Origin: Ecdyonurus torrentis
Taxonomy: Eukaryota; Arthropoda; Insecta; Ephemeroptera; Heptageniidae
Direction: 5' to 3'
DNA: 64,000 bases
Assembly (NCBI GenBank): GCA_949318235.1
Contig: OX439132.1
Span: forward strand, 9,426,338-9,490,337
Shown: positions 11,801 through 28,985 of the stretch, piece by piece
Layout: the number at the start of each line of letters is the position of its first letter
How positions within the stretch are numbered: the stretch's first letter is position 1
Notes under the pieces: model-generated
What the model was told of the DNA's origin: nothing
What the model saw: only the letters and a program-made list of their open reading frames with translations
Databases searched by the model: none
Program-made: the position numbers and the translations under genes

Positions 11801-11877
11801 GAATGATATTGCATTCTTGGACTACGACCTACATCTCCCAGGACAACTACACAAGCTCTTTTACTTCTTGCTGACAT
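8854..11877 (-). CDS. ALG1: ALG1 chitobiosyldiphosphodolichol beta-1,4-mannosyltransferase, complete, 6 exons
   Basis: GT33 glycosyltransferase that adds the first mannose from GDP-mannose to GlcNAc2-PP-dolichol on the cytosolic ER face. Minus-strand exons: 11877-11670, 11554-11164, 11079-10877, 10512-10339, 9669-9555 and 9070-8854. They join in frame to 435 residues (human 464). Hallmarks in order: [101 protein letters not shown] and the nucleotide-sugar loop [20 protein letters not shown]. The likely start is ATG at 11877. An in-frame upstream TTG is not used by eukaryotes. The N-terminal membrane anchor of the human enzyme is absent; a hydrophobic stretch in exon 2 ([10 protein letters not shown]) may serve for membrane contact. 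Exon 9669-9555 is hidden because a plus-strand frame runs through it into a LINE remnant. Confidence 0.95.
9690..10016 (+). mobile_element. 3' end of a non-LTR retrotransposon (LINE)
   Basis: The plus-strand frame ending at 9939 reads [29 protein letters not shown], then [10 protein letters not shown]. The GRP+..W..+V and DR..WRS pattern is the usual C-terminus of LINE reverse transcriptase proteins. The 3' tail ends in a (TATG)n run at about 9984-10006 instead of poly-A. It is antisense in ALG1 intron 4. The 5' truncation point is uncertain because exon 5 of ALG1 starts at 9669. Clade not assigned. Confidence 0.7.
10551..10859 (+). mobile_element. MITE family A, copy 1 (fills ALG1 intron 3)
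   Basis: A 309-bp element with ends TATAGGGTG and CACCCTATA and imperfect inverted arms. Each arm carries a GACGTC core (GCATGACGTCATTC left, TTATGACGTCGAC right) and an AATAACATTG motif. Copies lie at 29925-30216, 47286-47562, 48013-48294 and 54115-54393. It occupies most of a 364-nt intron, starting 38 nt from the downstream exon and ending 17 nt from the upstream exon. Confidence 0.85.
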
Positions 11878-12311
11878 TTTATGCAACTAATTTTCAATTT
11901 AGAAATCAATCTACTTTCATCTCTACAAGTTCTTGCAGCGTCCAGCTGACGCGACAACAAAAAAATATCAGCTGGGTTGACGAACTTGCCAACCAATCAC
12001 ACGACTTTATTAGCTAACCACAACCAATCAGAACAAAAGCTATACTAGCGCCTCTTACGCATCTTTTAGTAATGGTTTTGTTGTCAATAAAAAATGTAAA
12101 GATTGTGAAATCTGTGAAAAAAAGCAAAACAAATATAATTTTTTATCAAATACTGAGTGAGTTTATGTATTGTATTATTTATTTATCATTCAATGAATAA
12201 GTCTTTGTATAAAGAACAAGTTTATTTAGCCCTAATAACTGAAGTTCGGTGGTAAACATAAAAACAATTTCATCGTTTGAAGACGACCCCACACCAAGGT
12301 CTAAATAAAAA
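11878..12311. promoter_or_regulatory. Shared ALG1/ANKRD54 divergent promoter region
   Basis: This 434-bp spacer lies between the divergent start codons of ALG1 and ANKRD54. It has two direct AACCAATCA boxes (CCAAT cores at 11993-11997 and 12024-12028), 31 bp apart, as in NF-Y-dependent promoters. GC is raised around 11930-12060 relative to the flanks. Promoter function is inferred from the arrangement and motifs. Confidence 0.6.
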
Positions 12312-17434
<5,123 letters not shown>

Positions 17435-18494
17435 AATTATACTAAATTATTATTATTATATTTTGCTGTTGTGTATTATTTAATGCAATGGTCTTGACAG
17501 TTCGTTATGTTTCAAAAAACACTTTAAAAATCTAATTTTTTTTGTTTATTACTGTATAGGTGTTATTATTTTCATACTATATTTTTAAGTCGGTGTTATA
17601 CTTAAATTATACTAATAAAACAATAAACATTAAATAATTAAAAAAAAAAAAACGAAGAAACAAAAATGAAGAAAATTAATTGATTTGTGAACACATGGTG
17701 TTATGATTGTAATTTAATACATTTACTTTGAATAACCTGTCAATTATAAGAGGGATTTTTTTATTTGAAATTACTTGGCCAAAATTTGTCTCTTTTGTAA
17801 GACATGTAAATTTTTTAAATATAATTTATTGTTTAATTGTAAGATCTTTTCTTAACTTATAATACGTTTTGTAAACAAAATAATTTTCTTTAATTTCACA
17901 CAAATTTCCGCACTGACCATTGCAAAAAAGTAAATAATTTAATAAACTGTAATACTCAAACAAAGAAAACCCCTGAATTTAGATGGACTATATTTGTTAT
18001 TTCATAGGTTGTAAGTGACAATAATATTAGTGTGGTGTCATTAATATAATAAATAATAGCCTAATAATTGTATAGAAGGTGTCATGCAATAAGAAATGGA
18101 CATGGTTCTTTAAAAGAAAAATATTCTAAAACAACGAATTTATAAATTTGTCTGGAACTGCTGTTTTGTTTTTGTTGTGATTTTTTTTTTCTTTCCAGAC
18201 AAAGTTTTTGTTCAGTTTTATTATTTTTGTTTAGTACATAATAAATGTATAATTGTACTTTTTTATTTTGTTCAAAAGCTTTATTTCTTAGAATTGCATT
18301 AAATACAATGCCACTTAAACATGGTATAGCTAATAATAGGGTATAATTTTCATAATAAACAAAATACAAAAACTTTAAGCAGGATTGCATTTCTTACTGC
18401 AGGTATTTTTGCAATAGAATAATAAATAAAGTAGAGTGTATGTAGTAGTATTAACGCTACCTGGTAAGAATTAAACAATAATTATAGTTCAAAT

Positions 18495-18834
18495 TAGTGC
18501 TGTCAAAACGAATCCATATAACAATTATCAGTTATCCGGATCACATGATTTGTATTATTAAATGCAGATAAATTTGATTCATTTTAACATTAGGATAAGT
18601 ATGAAAATACACATCCCATCTGGTCTTTTTTTTAAAGGTACCCTCCTGAAAAGTGAAAGTGACTTTGTGTTTTTTTTGCCATTTTTTTTTATACTAACTT
18701 ATTAGATCTGACTGTATAATTTTGATCTGTTTACAATCTAATAATGCAGGTTGGGATAAATTGTATTTGTGAAATCCGGATAAAATTTTATCAATAATTC
18801 AGATTGGAAAATTATCCTGATTTTAACAGCACTA
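18495..18834. mobile_element. Non-autonomous hAT-like element with 8-bp target duplication
   Basis: 340 bp with ends TAGTGCTGTCAAAA and TTTTAACAGCACTA. Flanks GTTCAAAT (18487-18494) and GTTTAAAT (18835-18842) match at 7 of 8 bases, the duplication length of hAT transposons. Inner TTATCCGGAT-like and ATCCGGATAA motifs are also inverted. No transposase frame. Confidence 0.75.
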
Positions 18835-21340
18835 GTTTAAATGTTTATAATCCCATTTAATATATTATATGTAAAATATTAGTTCCTTTTCCACTAAATA
18901 AATAAACTAACTATTTGATACAAGAATTTTAGATATGATATACAAAAGTTCTTAATTGATTTCTATAAACATATTGACACCAAAAATGACTTAATAATTT
19001 TAAAACGGCTTTTGATCTCGTTTCAAATTTGTAACTGTTGTATTTTTTTCTTTTCCAAAGTTCATTTTGTAATAAAATAGAAAGGTAATGGCAATATTTA
19101 AGTTATTTTATTTAAATTTACTAACCCTCTTTGCATTCACTGCTATTTAAAATTAAGTGGAAGAAAAAATGTTTATACTAAAGAAACAATAATCGGATTA
19201 TACTTATTCAATTATGTGAATTTCTAGATTTTGTGAAATACTCAGTTAGGTCCACAGCAGACTTCAATATAAGCATATATGGCAATGTTAAAGCTCTCCA
19301 TTTTGTGAAATTCATTTTTTACTTACTAAACAATTCTTAAGGAATATCTTGAATACATTTTTTATATGGTGTTCTATGTATTTTTTCTCATGGGCAAGAA
19401 ATATTTGAACTATTTTAAATTTACTTAACCAACTTATATATTATTATTGCCCAATAAATAAATCACTTATAATTTTTATGCACACTAATAGGAACTGCAA
19501 GCAGGATAGAAAGTATGCTTAAATAAGACAACATTTGCATCACATATTTTATTTTTCATTATTTTTAAACTAAATATTTTTATACACACATCAGATAAAG
19601 ATGAAGAGACATTAAAACTTCAACAAGATCCTTCAAATTTCACAAAAAGATGTAAACATATATATTTTTTACCCCACTTTTCAAAATCTTGTACTAGACC
19701 TTCTATAACAATAAACTATAATTCTTTTTATAATAACCTATAGGCCTACATGGAATCATTGTTAGGCTAACCATTTTTTTTTTTTTAACCACAAAGAAAT
19801 TATTTTTACTATAAAGCCTAACTTAATAACAATTATTAAAAACAAGTTATACAAAAAATACATGAAAATATTCATACACTTTACAAGTATTAACTATGTG
19901 CAGAGATTTAAAAATTATGGCTGTTCTATAAAAGCTTACAAAAAAAAAAAAAAAAATGCAAATCAGAGATTGTGCTATGACTGGCGTGGGCATTGTGCAT
20001 TTAGAGAGAAAAAAATATTCTAGCCTGTTCCAAAATTAAGGAAATAATATTGGACTGGGTTAGAATATTTTCCCTCAGATGCAAGGCATATATCTCTTGT
20101 CAGTTAGAGCTCAATCCCAACTTTTAAATCTTTTTGTGCTTTGCAATCAAATTTTTTTTATCAATCAGAAAACTATCTCAAAAGTCGAGTTTGTTCTTAA
20201 TGTTATAAAAAAAAAAGAACATTTATATTTAAATTAAAATATATGATATATATGACTCCTAGTAAAAAATTAATTCTAAGTAATTTTTTTCTATACAATA
20301 TGATAAAGCTTAAATTTTTACTATAAATAAAATAAAAATATAATATAATGGCTTCTTCTAACTTCAATATCTGGCACCTTTAAATGGTAATAAAAGGAGG
20401 TATTTATACAACTACAATAAAACTGATATTGTAATTATATTACTACATATCAGATTACATTAAATGTGTTGGCTTTGATAATAAAATTTGTAATGATCAT
20501 AGTCACAAGAAAAACTGCAATAAATTATTTGAAGCTGTGAAAATAGAAGACCATTTTATATGTAGTGATATTGTTTAATTTGAATATATGTTTAATAATA
20601 ATAAAACTATATGAACGCTTATACATTTTGACACAAAAGGCAAATCACAAAATATTTACAGCAGACATGTACAAATACCAAATTTAAATGTACATGTTTT
20701 GTAGGCATATGTTTTTGTCGTTGTATTTTGTGAGAATAACATTCTGCAGTGTTCAAAACATAACTTGAAAGAATTTTTATTTTTTCTTGTGATCACAATA
20801 AGCAATTGTAATAGTTATGATTATAGACAATATAATTTTAATTTGAAATAAATATTTTAAATTTATTTCAAAAATACAATTATAATAGGCCTATATATTT
20901 TTTAATAGTTTTACAATTAAAATAGTATAATATGATCTATATTTTCTGCAGTTGCTTTTTATTAATATCAAATCTTTGGGAGGAAGTATTATTGCACTCT
21001 TTTAATATCTATAAGCAAATAGATTTTAAACATATTCTTGTCTTTTTTTTACCTGCTAGGTTATTAACTAGAGAAGAATTTGAATTTTTAAATATATATA
21101 TATGGCTATAATATTCAAATTTTCAAATATTTTGACTTGATGATGAATATGCAAGTGTTGATGAAAATTTTATCACCAAATTATTCTGTAGAACACAAAA
21201 ATATAGAATTATTCTTTCTTTGGATATATTTATATGGCAAAACCTTCAAATACAAATTTCAGTAAATATACAGTATTTAAAGATTATTCAGTATAATCAC
21301 CCAAATTGACATAGAAATTTACGTAAAATGCTTTGATCAG

Positions 21341-21466
21341 TAATGTTGTTCATAAACCCTGATTTTCTTACTACAAAAAATGCGATATATATTTTAATAA
21401 CCATCATCATTTTAGTAAAAAATAATAATAATAATAATAAAAAAAAAGGGTTTACAAACAGCATTA
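21341..21466. mobile_element. MITE family D, copy 2
   Basis: Starts TAATGTTGTTCATAAACCCT and ends GGGTTTACAAACAGCATTA, inverted relative to each other. A (TAA)n/A-rich stretch sits in the right arm. It is related to 4503-4634 and 56993-57104. Confidence 0.65.
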
Positions 21467-21511
21467 GTGCAAATCTAAATTTATTAACAATAAATATGAA
21501 ACTTTGAGCAC

Positions 21512-21545
<34 letters not shown>

Positions 21546-22674
21546 ATTTATATGTTGAACTATATAAAATATGACATAATAATTGCTTCATAGTGGAATT
21601 ATATTATAACATTAAAATTGCAAGATAAAAAAATTAAACACTTGGAAACAGAAACAATTTATATTTAAAAATGCTTTTTGTTATATTCAAAATGCAGGTA
21701 TATGCTCACATTTATAGGCCTTCATTATAAAAATTTGACATCATCATTGACATTATTGCTTTGTTACACGACACAATCACATAAAATTGAAGTTATATTA
21801 TACACACATATAAAATTTTATACACCGGAATTAACATTCAAACATTGTGAGAAAACACTGAGGAAAAAAAAAATGCTATAACAGATAAAGATATAATAAA
21901 AATACAAATGTGCAAAAATGTTAATGCTTTTCTCCTTATACATAATATGCTGTGTTTATATTTACATTATCATGATGATGAATGAAAACTTAATACATAC
22001 AAATTGTGCTTAATAATGAAGAAAAAGAAAATGCAGTTCATAGAATGGAATGTGTTTATATTCAACACAATTTAAAATTATGTATAAACGCAGATATGGA
22101 AGACAAAATTATATAACTATAAATGTTTAATAATTCATGGGCATTATATATAAAGAAAAGAAATATTTTTGCATAAAATTGCAATAAAAAATTAATACAG
22201 TATTAAATTAAGTTGTATGATTATTTAAGGAATGGTGTATGAAATGTAGGTTGATGCAATGTAGAATTTGTACAAAAAAATTTTGGTCATTATTTAATAA
22301 AGAATGACCTTTTCATTGACGAATAAACTTTTCAACAAGGAGAGGAAGGATTTATACTATTTGATATATGGCAGGATTGAGCTAACATTGCCTTTTTAGA
22401 CAGACTTTCTTTCATAAAGGAAGTTATAGTATGTTTATATACTTTTCTATCCATTTAAATTGCAAAAGCTACAAGTAATGTGGTATACTTGCATCATATT
22501 TTCATAACAAAATAAAATAATGAAAAATTTTTAGATGTTAAATTTTTTAAAGCAAATACTAAATAATTTTTGCTATGTAATTTAAAATATTTGTTTTTTT
22601 CCTTTTTCTTACATAGACTTGTTTGATGGCATTTTAGTTAGATATATGGCATATTCAAAAGGACATTTTGATTT

Positions 22675-22854
22675 TGATGCAAACAATATGTCTATCTTGT
22701 TCTTTTTCATGTGAAGCAAAATGTGTTAGTTGAGCTCCATCTACATTACGTTCAAAAACTACTTACACATTTTGCTATGCATGACAAAAAAATGTGATAG
22801 ACATTTTGCTTACTGTAACAAAAAACAAGATACACCATATTGCTTGCAACAACA

Positions 22855-22855
<1 letters not shown>
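22675..22855. mobile_element. Foldback repeat downstream of the kinase stop
   Basis: The left part (GCAAACAATATGTCTATCTT, GAAGCAAAATGTGTTAGT) is inverted in the right part (ACACATTTTGCTATGC, ACAAGATACACCATATTGCT). The arms are imperfect at about 60 bp each. It is close to the kinase 3' end and may be inside its 3' UTR. Confidence 0.5.
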
Positions 22856-22888
<33 letters not shown>

Positions 22889-23044
22889 TGAGATAGAATG
22901 TATCATACTAGCACCAAGGTATGGATTTTTCCTGCTCCTTCCAATATAATCACATTTATTATTATTATTATTATTTAAATGATACCATGCCTACAATAAT
23001 ATAGTCAGCTAAGGCAATGCAGTGTGTGCTCGCTCGCTATAGGT

Positions 23045-24282
23045 TCATCGTGAAGTTATATTAGCAAGACCAGACATGATTTCTGCTTGTACTGGACCAT
23101 AATCCATTTCCTCACCATCTACAACAATGTGACCATTACTCTTGAGGTCTGACGGCTCCAGACGGAATGCAGTCACAGGTAACATCTCAACCATAGGCAT
23201 ATGAACATGGACACCAGATGACAAACCCAACAGGAACTAAAACAATAAAGAAATTTATCAGAAATTATATTTTAAAATTTACACAGCCTTTGTGTGGAGT
23301 GAATATTATATCAATACAGGAAAAGAAGCGTTAAGTAAGATTTACCTGTAAAAGTTGACTTCTGCTTACTCCTCCTCTAACTACAAGTAACCAAATAACA
23401 CCATCATCTAGTCTTGCATCTGGAGCAATATAACAATCTCCACTGAGATGGGTTTGGTAATTAGCTTGCACCATAACAAATTCTCCTGCAAAAATCAGCA
23501 TACAAATAAATATACATTTTTCACCTTTTTGTTTTAAAAATGTCGTACCTTCGATGGTTGTCCAATGTTCAGGTACAGGCTGTGTTAAAGCTGGTAATCT
23601 TGAAGGTGGTCCATACATACATGCTTGATCTTTATTTCCTACATCATCGCCTGCTATCACTGACTGGAAGGAGCTTGAAGCTACAGAGTAGAATGCACTA
23701 CTACGTGACTTTGCAGAGTAAAAACTGTCAAGTCTCATACGACTGCCTCCCTCATTTGGTCCAGCAGTCTCCCCTACCACCTCGCCTCCCATCTCGTACT
23801 CTAACACAGAGAATTCCTCTGATATGCTCGAGGCAACAGAGTTGAGACGATGTAGTCTTGGTGCAGGAGATCTGCAAAATTGTAAAACAATAAAGTTATA
23901 TTTAAAAAGAAAAAAAAAAGTTTTATATTTAATTAAAGTTATTGTCAACAATAGTTGCTTTTGCGAGGAAAGGAAAAAATAATTTGTGATGAATGGGGTG
24001 GATAGGGGGGGGGGGGGGGGAGTTACAATCTAGATTGGTAACACATAATAAAATTCAACTAACTTTTCAACTGGCAAAGATAGGGATGCCCCCAAATCCT
24101 CATGACAGCTTCGACTTCTACAGTTGCCATTGAAGCCGTTGACTGCAAGGGAACTGACTACTTCATGTTCACTAGTGCTGCGTCGCAATAGGGGTCCACT
24201 TCCTGCAGAATTGTGTCGAAAACCAGGAGCCAGGCAGTATGAGAGACGTCCTCGGTATGTACGTAATCCTAAATAACACAAT

Positions 24283-24331
<49 letters not shown>

Positions 24332-27087
24332 CAAATTTTAGTATTATTAATATTAAAAGTAGTATATAATTTATTTATTTTATTAATAAATTACCTACAT
24401 GCTATAATCAGGATGTGCAAAAATATTAGAAGAGAATGCGTCTGTCTATGTCGCAAGTTATATTATTGTGTTTTAAAGTTAGAGTAATAGTTATACTGTA
24501 TTGCGTCCCTATAACAACAATTACATTGATAATGCTGCCACATACAAAATAAGCTAATCCTTTTTAGCTACGAGTTAAACCGGCATTTGTGACACAGCGA
24601 AAAAGGCATTTGTTTAACTTGTAAACAAAGTTTAAGTCACGATTTTATAGTTATTTTTAAAATAAAAATGACACAAACTTCAATCTCAAAATACAAAAAT
24701 AACAATATGAACAGTACATTCTTTAGACTCTAAATGAGATGAGTCAGAGATTGATTACTTTCAAATTAATCAAGTAATACACTGCAAGACTTTTTTTTTA
24801 ACCAAGTTAATAAGCCGGCAATGTTAGACAAGATATGGAAATTTCCAGGTTATACATTAATATAATATATTGACTCACCCACTAGCCTGGCAACACTCCA
24901 AACTGTGAAGCGTTGTCCACCAATGGACCTCAGTCTTTCACTCTCAATATCAATGTCTGCTACCAAGCCCCAGCCCACAGACAGGAATGAAAATGCAATC
25001 TGGAGGGAAAAACAAAACAAAAAAAAATCTCGATTATATACCTATTCAAGGTATGTTGGAAGATCAAATATATAATGGCAAAATTCTGTCACATATTTTA
25101 TTTAAAAAAAAAGTTGTTTAGTGTTTTGTATAGCTCCTCATGCACTTGCAAAATATATCTTGTAAATACCTAAAACCAAGTCTTGCAACCCAATTACTCT
25201 ATCAAGTATTCTGGCAATATGAGTTACATCCCCATAAAAAAAAGGCTAGTATAATATTATTTATATTAAATATAGAAATCTACAAAATATCTCCAAAAAC
25301 ATATGTGGTTTTCTAAACATAAAAATTGAGAAAGTCTTGTTAATTTTGTGCACAAGTTTTAAAATTATAAATTAGGTAACGCAAAAACAACATACATTTT
25401 CATATAATACCCAAAAGGAGTAAGAAAAAGGTAAATATCTATACAACTGTTTATGATGACAATAAATCGTTAAAAAAATATGAAACTGTAAAATGAAATT
25501 CCAAAAATTATTAAAGTTACATATGGGCAATAAAAGCAATAAAAAGGGGAAAAACTGTTACTTATAATCATTCATTGGTTCCGATTGTCTGACGATAAAA
25601 CTGTTTGTGAGGCACTACAAAAGTAGAAGAGAGGATGAAGACAAAAATTTTGACCACGTCGTCATAACTTCCTCTAACTCGGAGATGCGGAAGTAATATA
25701 TTTATATCATAAACCTAAAATAATAAAATATAATATGTACCTTTAAAAAATCAAGAAGGACTCAAATAGAACGCTGGTAAAGTAATTATACTGTGGGATG
25801 CAATTCCAAAATAGTAGCAATTAATAAAAATATCGAGTTAAATTATAGTTGAATAATAATAATAAATGTATATCAAGTAGCTTCTAAATAAAATTATATT
25901 TTGAAATTCACAGTAAAAAAACTAACATAAAAAAACTGCATTACTTTTAATTGTTAATTCTTTTAATTAAAAAATTATAATAACGGTTTATTATGTATGA
26001 TAATTACATCAAGTACGATATTTTCAAGGGCACAATTAACTGTAAGTGAAATTTAAGCTCCATAACGCTCTATCAAGCAGAAATGTAATAATCGTACAAT
26101 ATAAAATAGCGAAAGGGATATAGATATAAAGAGAGACACCCACTTTATGATCATAACAAAACAAAATATATTTATCATGTTTCGTTAGCTTATGATGTAA
26201 AATACGTAATGTAAGTCGTAAAGTGCTCACTCCAAATAAAATGTAATATTTTTTTAAAATTTACGTGATTACGTTTAAAATACCAAAGTTAATAGTGTTT
26301 TATTTACATTTCTATTTATAATTATCATTCAAAATGCTTTATTGCAAATTATAAATAAAAATTAAATTCCCCAAGGGAAAAAGTTTAATGTAATTTAATG
26401 CAATTAAAAAACAAAAAAACTACGAGTAATATAATATTTTTATCTCACCTGTGATTTAGTTTCCACCCGAACAAGGTCCATGGGAACTGCGCAACCTTTG
26501 ATGATATTTAGTGCGGAGATAAGCACCGGGTTGTGGTTATATGGCTCACTGGAATACAAAACATTTTAGAACTATTATACACCATATACGTGACTATATA
26601 GTAGAAATAAAAATAAATATAATATAACCACAAAGAATATAAATAGTACACATTTTAAGCAATCAAGAAAAGACGACGACGAAAAATGAGAAATAAAACG
26701 TTGCTTTTTTTTTTTAACTACGAATGTTTATTTTGATTTTATCTTTATCTTGATTGCTTAATTAAAAGTACTTTGAACTTACCCTTGAGCAAAACTGATA
26801 GATTTGGCAAGACCATTTCCCGAGCCTCCAGGAATAATTCCTAGTGACACATTTTGGCACACAGTTTCCCAGTCTGGTCTCTCGTAAACTCCATTTACCA
26901 CCTGAAACATAAACATAATACGATCTGCTTTAATAAAAATCAATTAAAACGAACTAAAGCAATTGGTTATATACGTGTAAATTATTTTACGTAGTAGTGA
27001 GTTAATTGTAATTTTATCCTAGCAATAAAAATATTACGCAATATTTTCAGCTTAAAAAATAAATAAAATAAAATAAACGCCTAGCAT

Positions 27088-27123
<36 letters not shown>

Positions 27124-28944
27124 GTTGTTGCAAATTTAGTTACGTATTAAATTCTGTTACCACGCGGGACAAAAAGAAATACGTAATAATATATGTTAGC
27201 TCATTTTCAGCACAGTTGGTTTAATACAGCATATACTCTATATAATATGCTACTGCATATTAATAACTGTTTACAAAGCATATATATCAGTATATATGTC
27301 AGTATATATATAATTATTTATGCTGTTCTAATTTTGCATCATTTATGCTATGGTATAACAAAAATGCAACATAAATTACGGAATTCATTCTTTTCGTCCA
27401 TAAGAAAATTACAAAGAAAATAATTTGATCACTAGCGCAAGTATGCAACAATGAAAAGCATTCTAACGCAAGTCATGAATTAATGTATGCAAAAATCATC
27501 TATCCATCTCAAAAATATTGCTGTAAATATTGTTTACGTAAAGTTGGGTAAACATCGCTTTTTTGTTTTTTGTTTTCCCTTCCATGTAAACAGCATGTAA
27601 AGTACACAGTCACTGCAAATTAAACGTGTACATTTTCAACATTTTTCTTTGTACGCAATTTATTATAAGATAGCAACATAAGACTATCGCATGCGTTTGC
27701 TCAATTGAGTTTTACGTTTATGTACAAGATTTTCACAGGGCACTTTTTCGTGAATCAATAAAACGACAAAAAACAATCAGTTGAGTGTTATTAAATATAT
27801 CAAAGTAAGAAAGCATATTTTCTGCGGATATAAACAATAACGATAAAAAAGTTTTATTACATTCTGAAATATAGATACAAAAATAAATAAATATAGAGTC
27901 CTCTTCTATATTAGTATTAACCACGGGCATTTCAACAAGGTCTATCTATATTATGTAGCATACAATGTCACAAGATAAAGAGTACTTCGCATAAAGCCCA
28001 ACCAAAAGCGCAGCTAACCAATGCTACGTGTAGATTTTACACCCTTGAAGTTTCAAGTGGAATCACCACGCGTAATATTGATTTACTAACGGTCCCGAGC
28101 TCAATTTTTATAAATTTCCCTAAAAGAATGTAAACATAAGAAAAAAAGAAATCTAATGAAATGAGTATGTTTTACTATGAAATAATATTAAATGTAAAGT
28201 TTAGATGATTTTTTTAAATTGTAATTAAAAAGTCCAATTAGAAAAAAATCAATATAACAAAATGAAATTACTGACGCAGCATTTCCAAAATTGACATTAA
28301 AAAATATACACTTTTTAACATTCAATAATGTAAAAAGTAAAATTTAAATTAATATTTATTTAATATTTTTTGTTTAAATTGATAATTAGTCATCTGAAAG
28401 AAAGAAAAATTAAATAATTGAATGAAATTACTTACGCAGCGTTTTTAAAACTCATTAATCCTTTAAGATCAACAGCACTTTCATTAATTTTAAAACATTG
28501 ATTAATAATGTAAAGGATAAAATAATGACTTTAAAAATATTTTTATAAAGCTTTTATGTTATGTAATATTTTAGAAATAATAGAAGTACTTCATGTAATA
28601 TAATACTGAGATGAAATTAAAAGCACTAAAAAAAATCGATATACTGTTAAAAACATAAAATAACACTATGTATAGCAGTAGTAGCTATATAGTATACTTG
28701 AATATAGAATATTATATTTCATTAAAATTTCATATAGAATCGCCTAGAGATGAAATTTTGTGACATTCGTTGCTACGATTTTATCCAAAGAGAAGCAAAA
28801 ATGAGATTAATTTTATGTTCCTTCTTTTTAATTTTGCGTGTTTATATATATTTGGTATGACATATAGATAAAGCTCAATCATTTAAAATTAAATTAATTA
28901 ACGTGTTTTCTTATAATATTTATTTCATAACAATTAATGGCAAA

Positions 28945-28985
<41 letters not shown>

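Larger units (their letters stand above)
17435..23044. other. Convergent non-coding region, ANKRD54 / sphingosine kinase 3' ends
   Basis: About 5.6 kb of AT-rich DNA between the stop codons of ANKRD54 (plus) and the sphingosine kinase (minus). It should hold both 3' UTRs. An AATAAA at 17614 serves ANKRD54. A minus-strand AATAAA at 22960-22955, in a TTATTATT run, is a close candidate for the kinase. Apart from the elements listed at 18495, 21341 and 22675, plus A-runs at 21512-21539 and 22861-22887, I recognise nothing. Confidence 0.6.
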
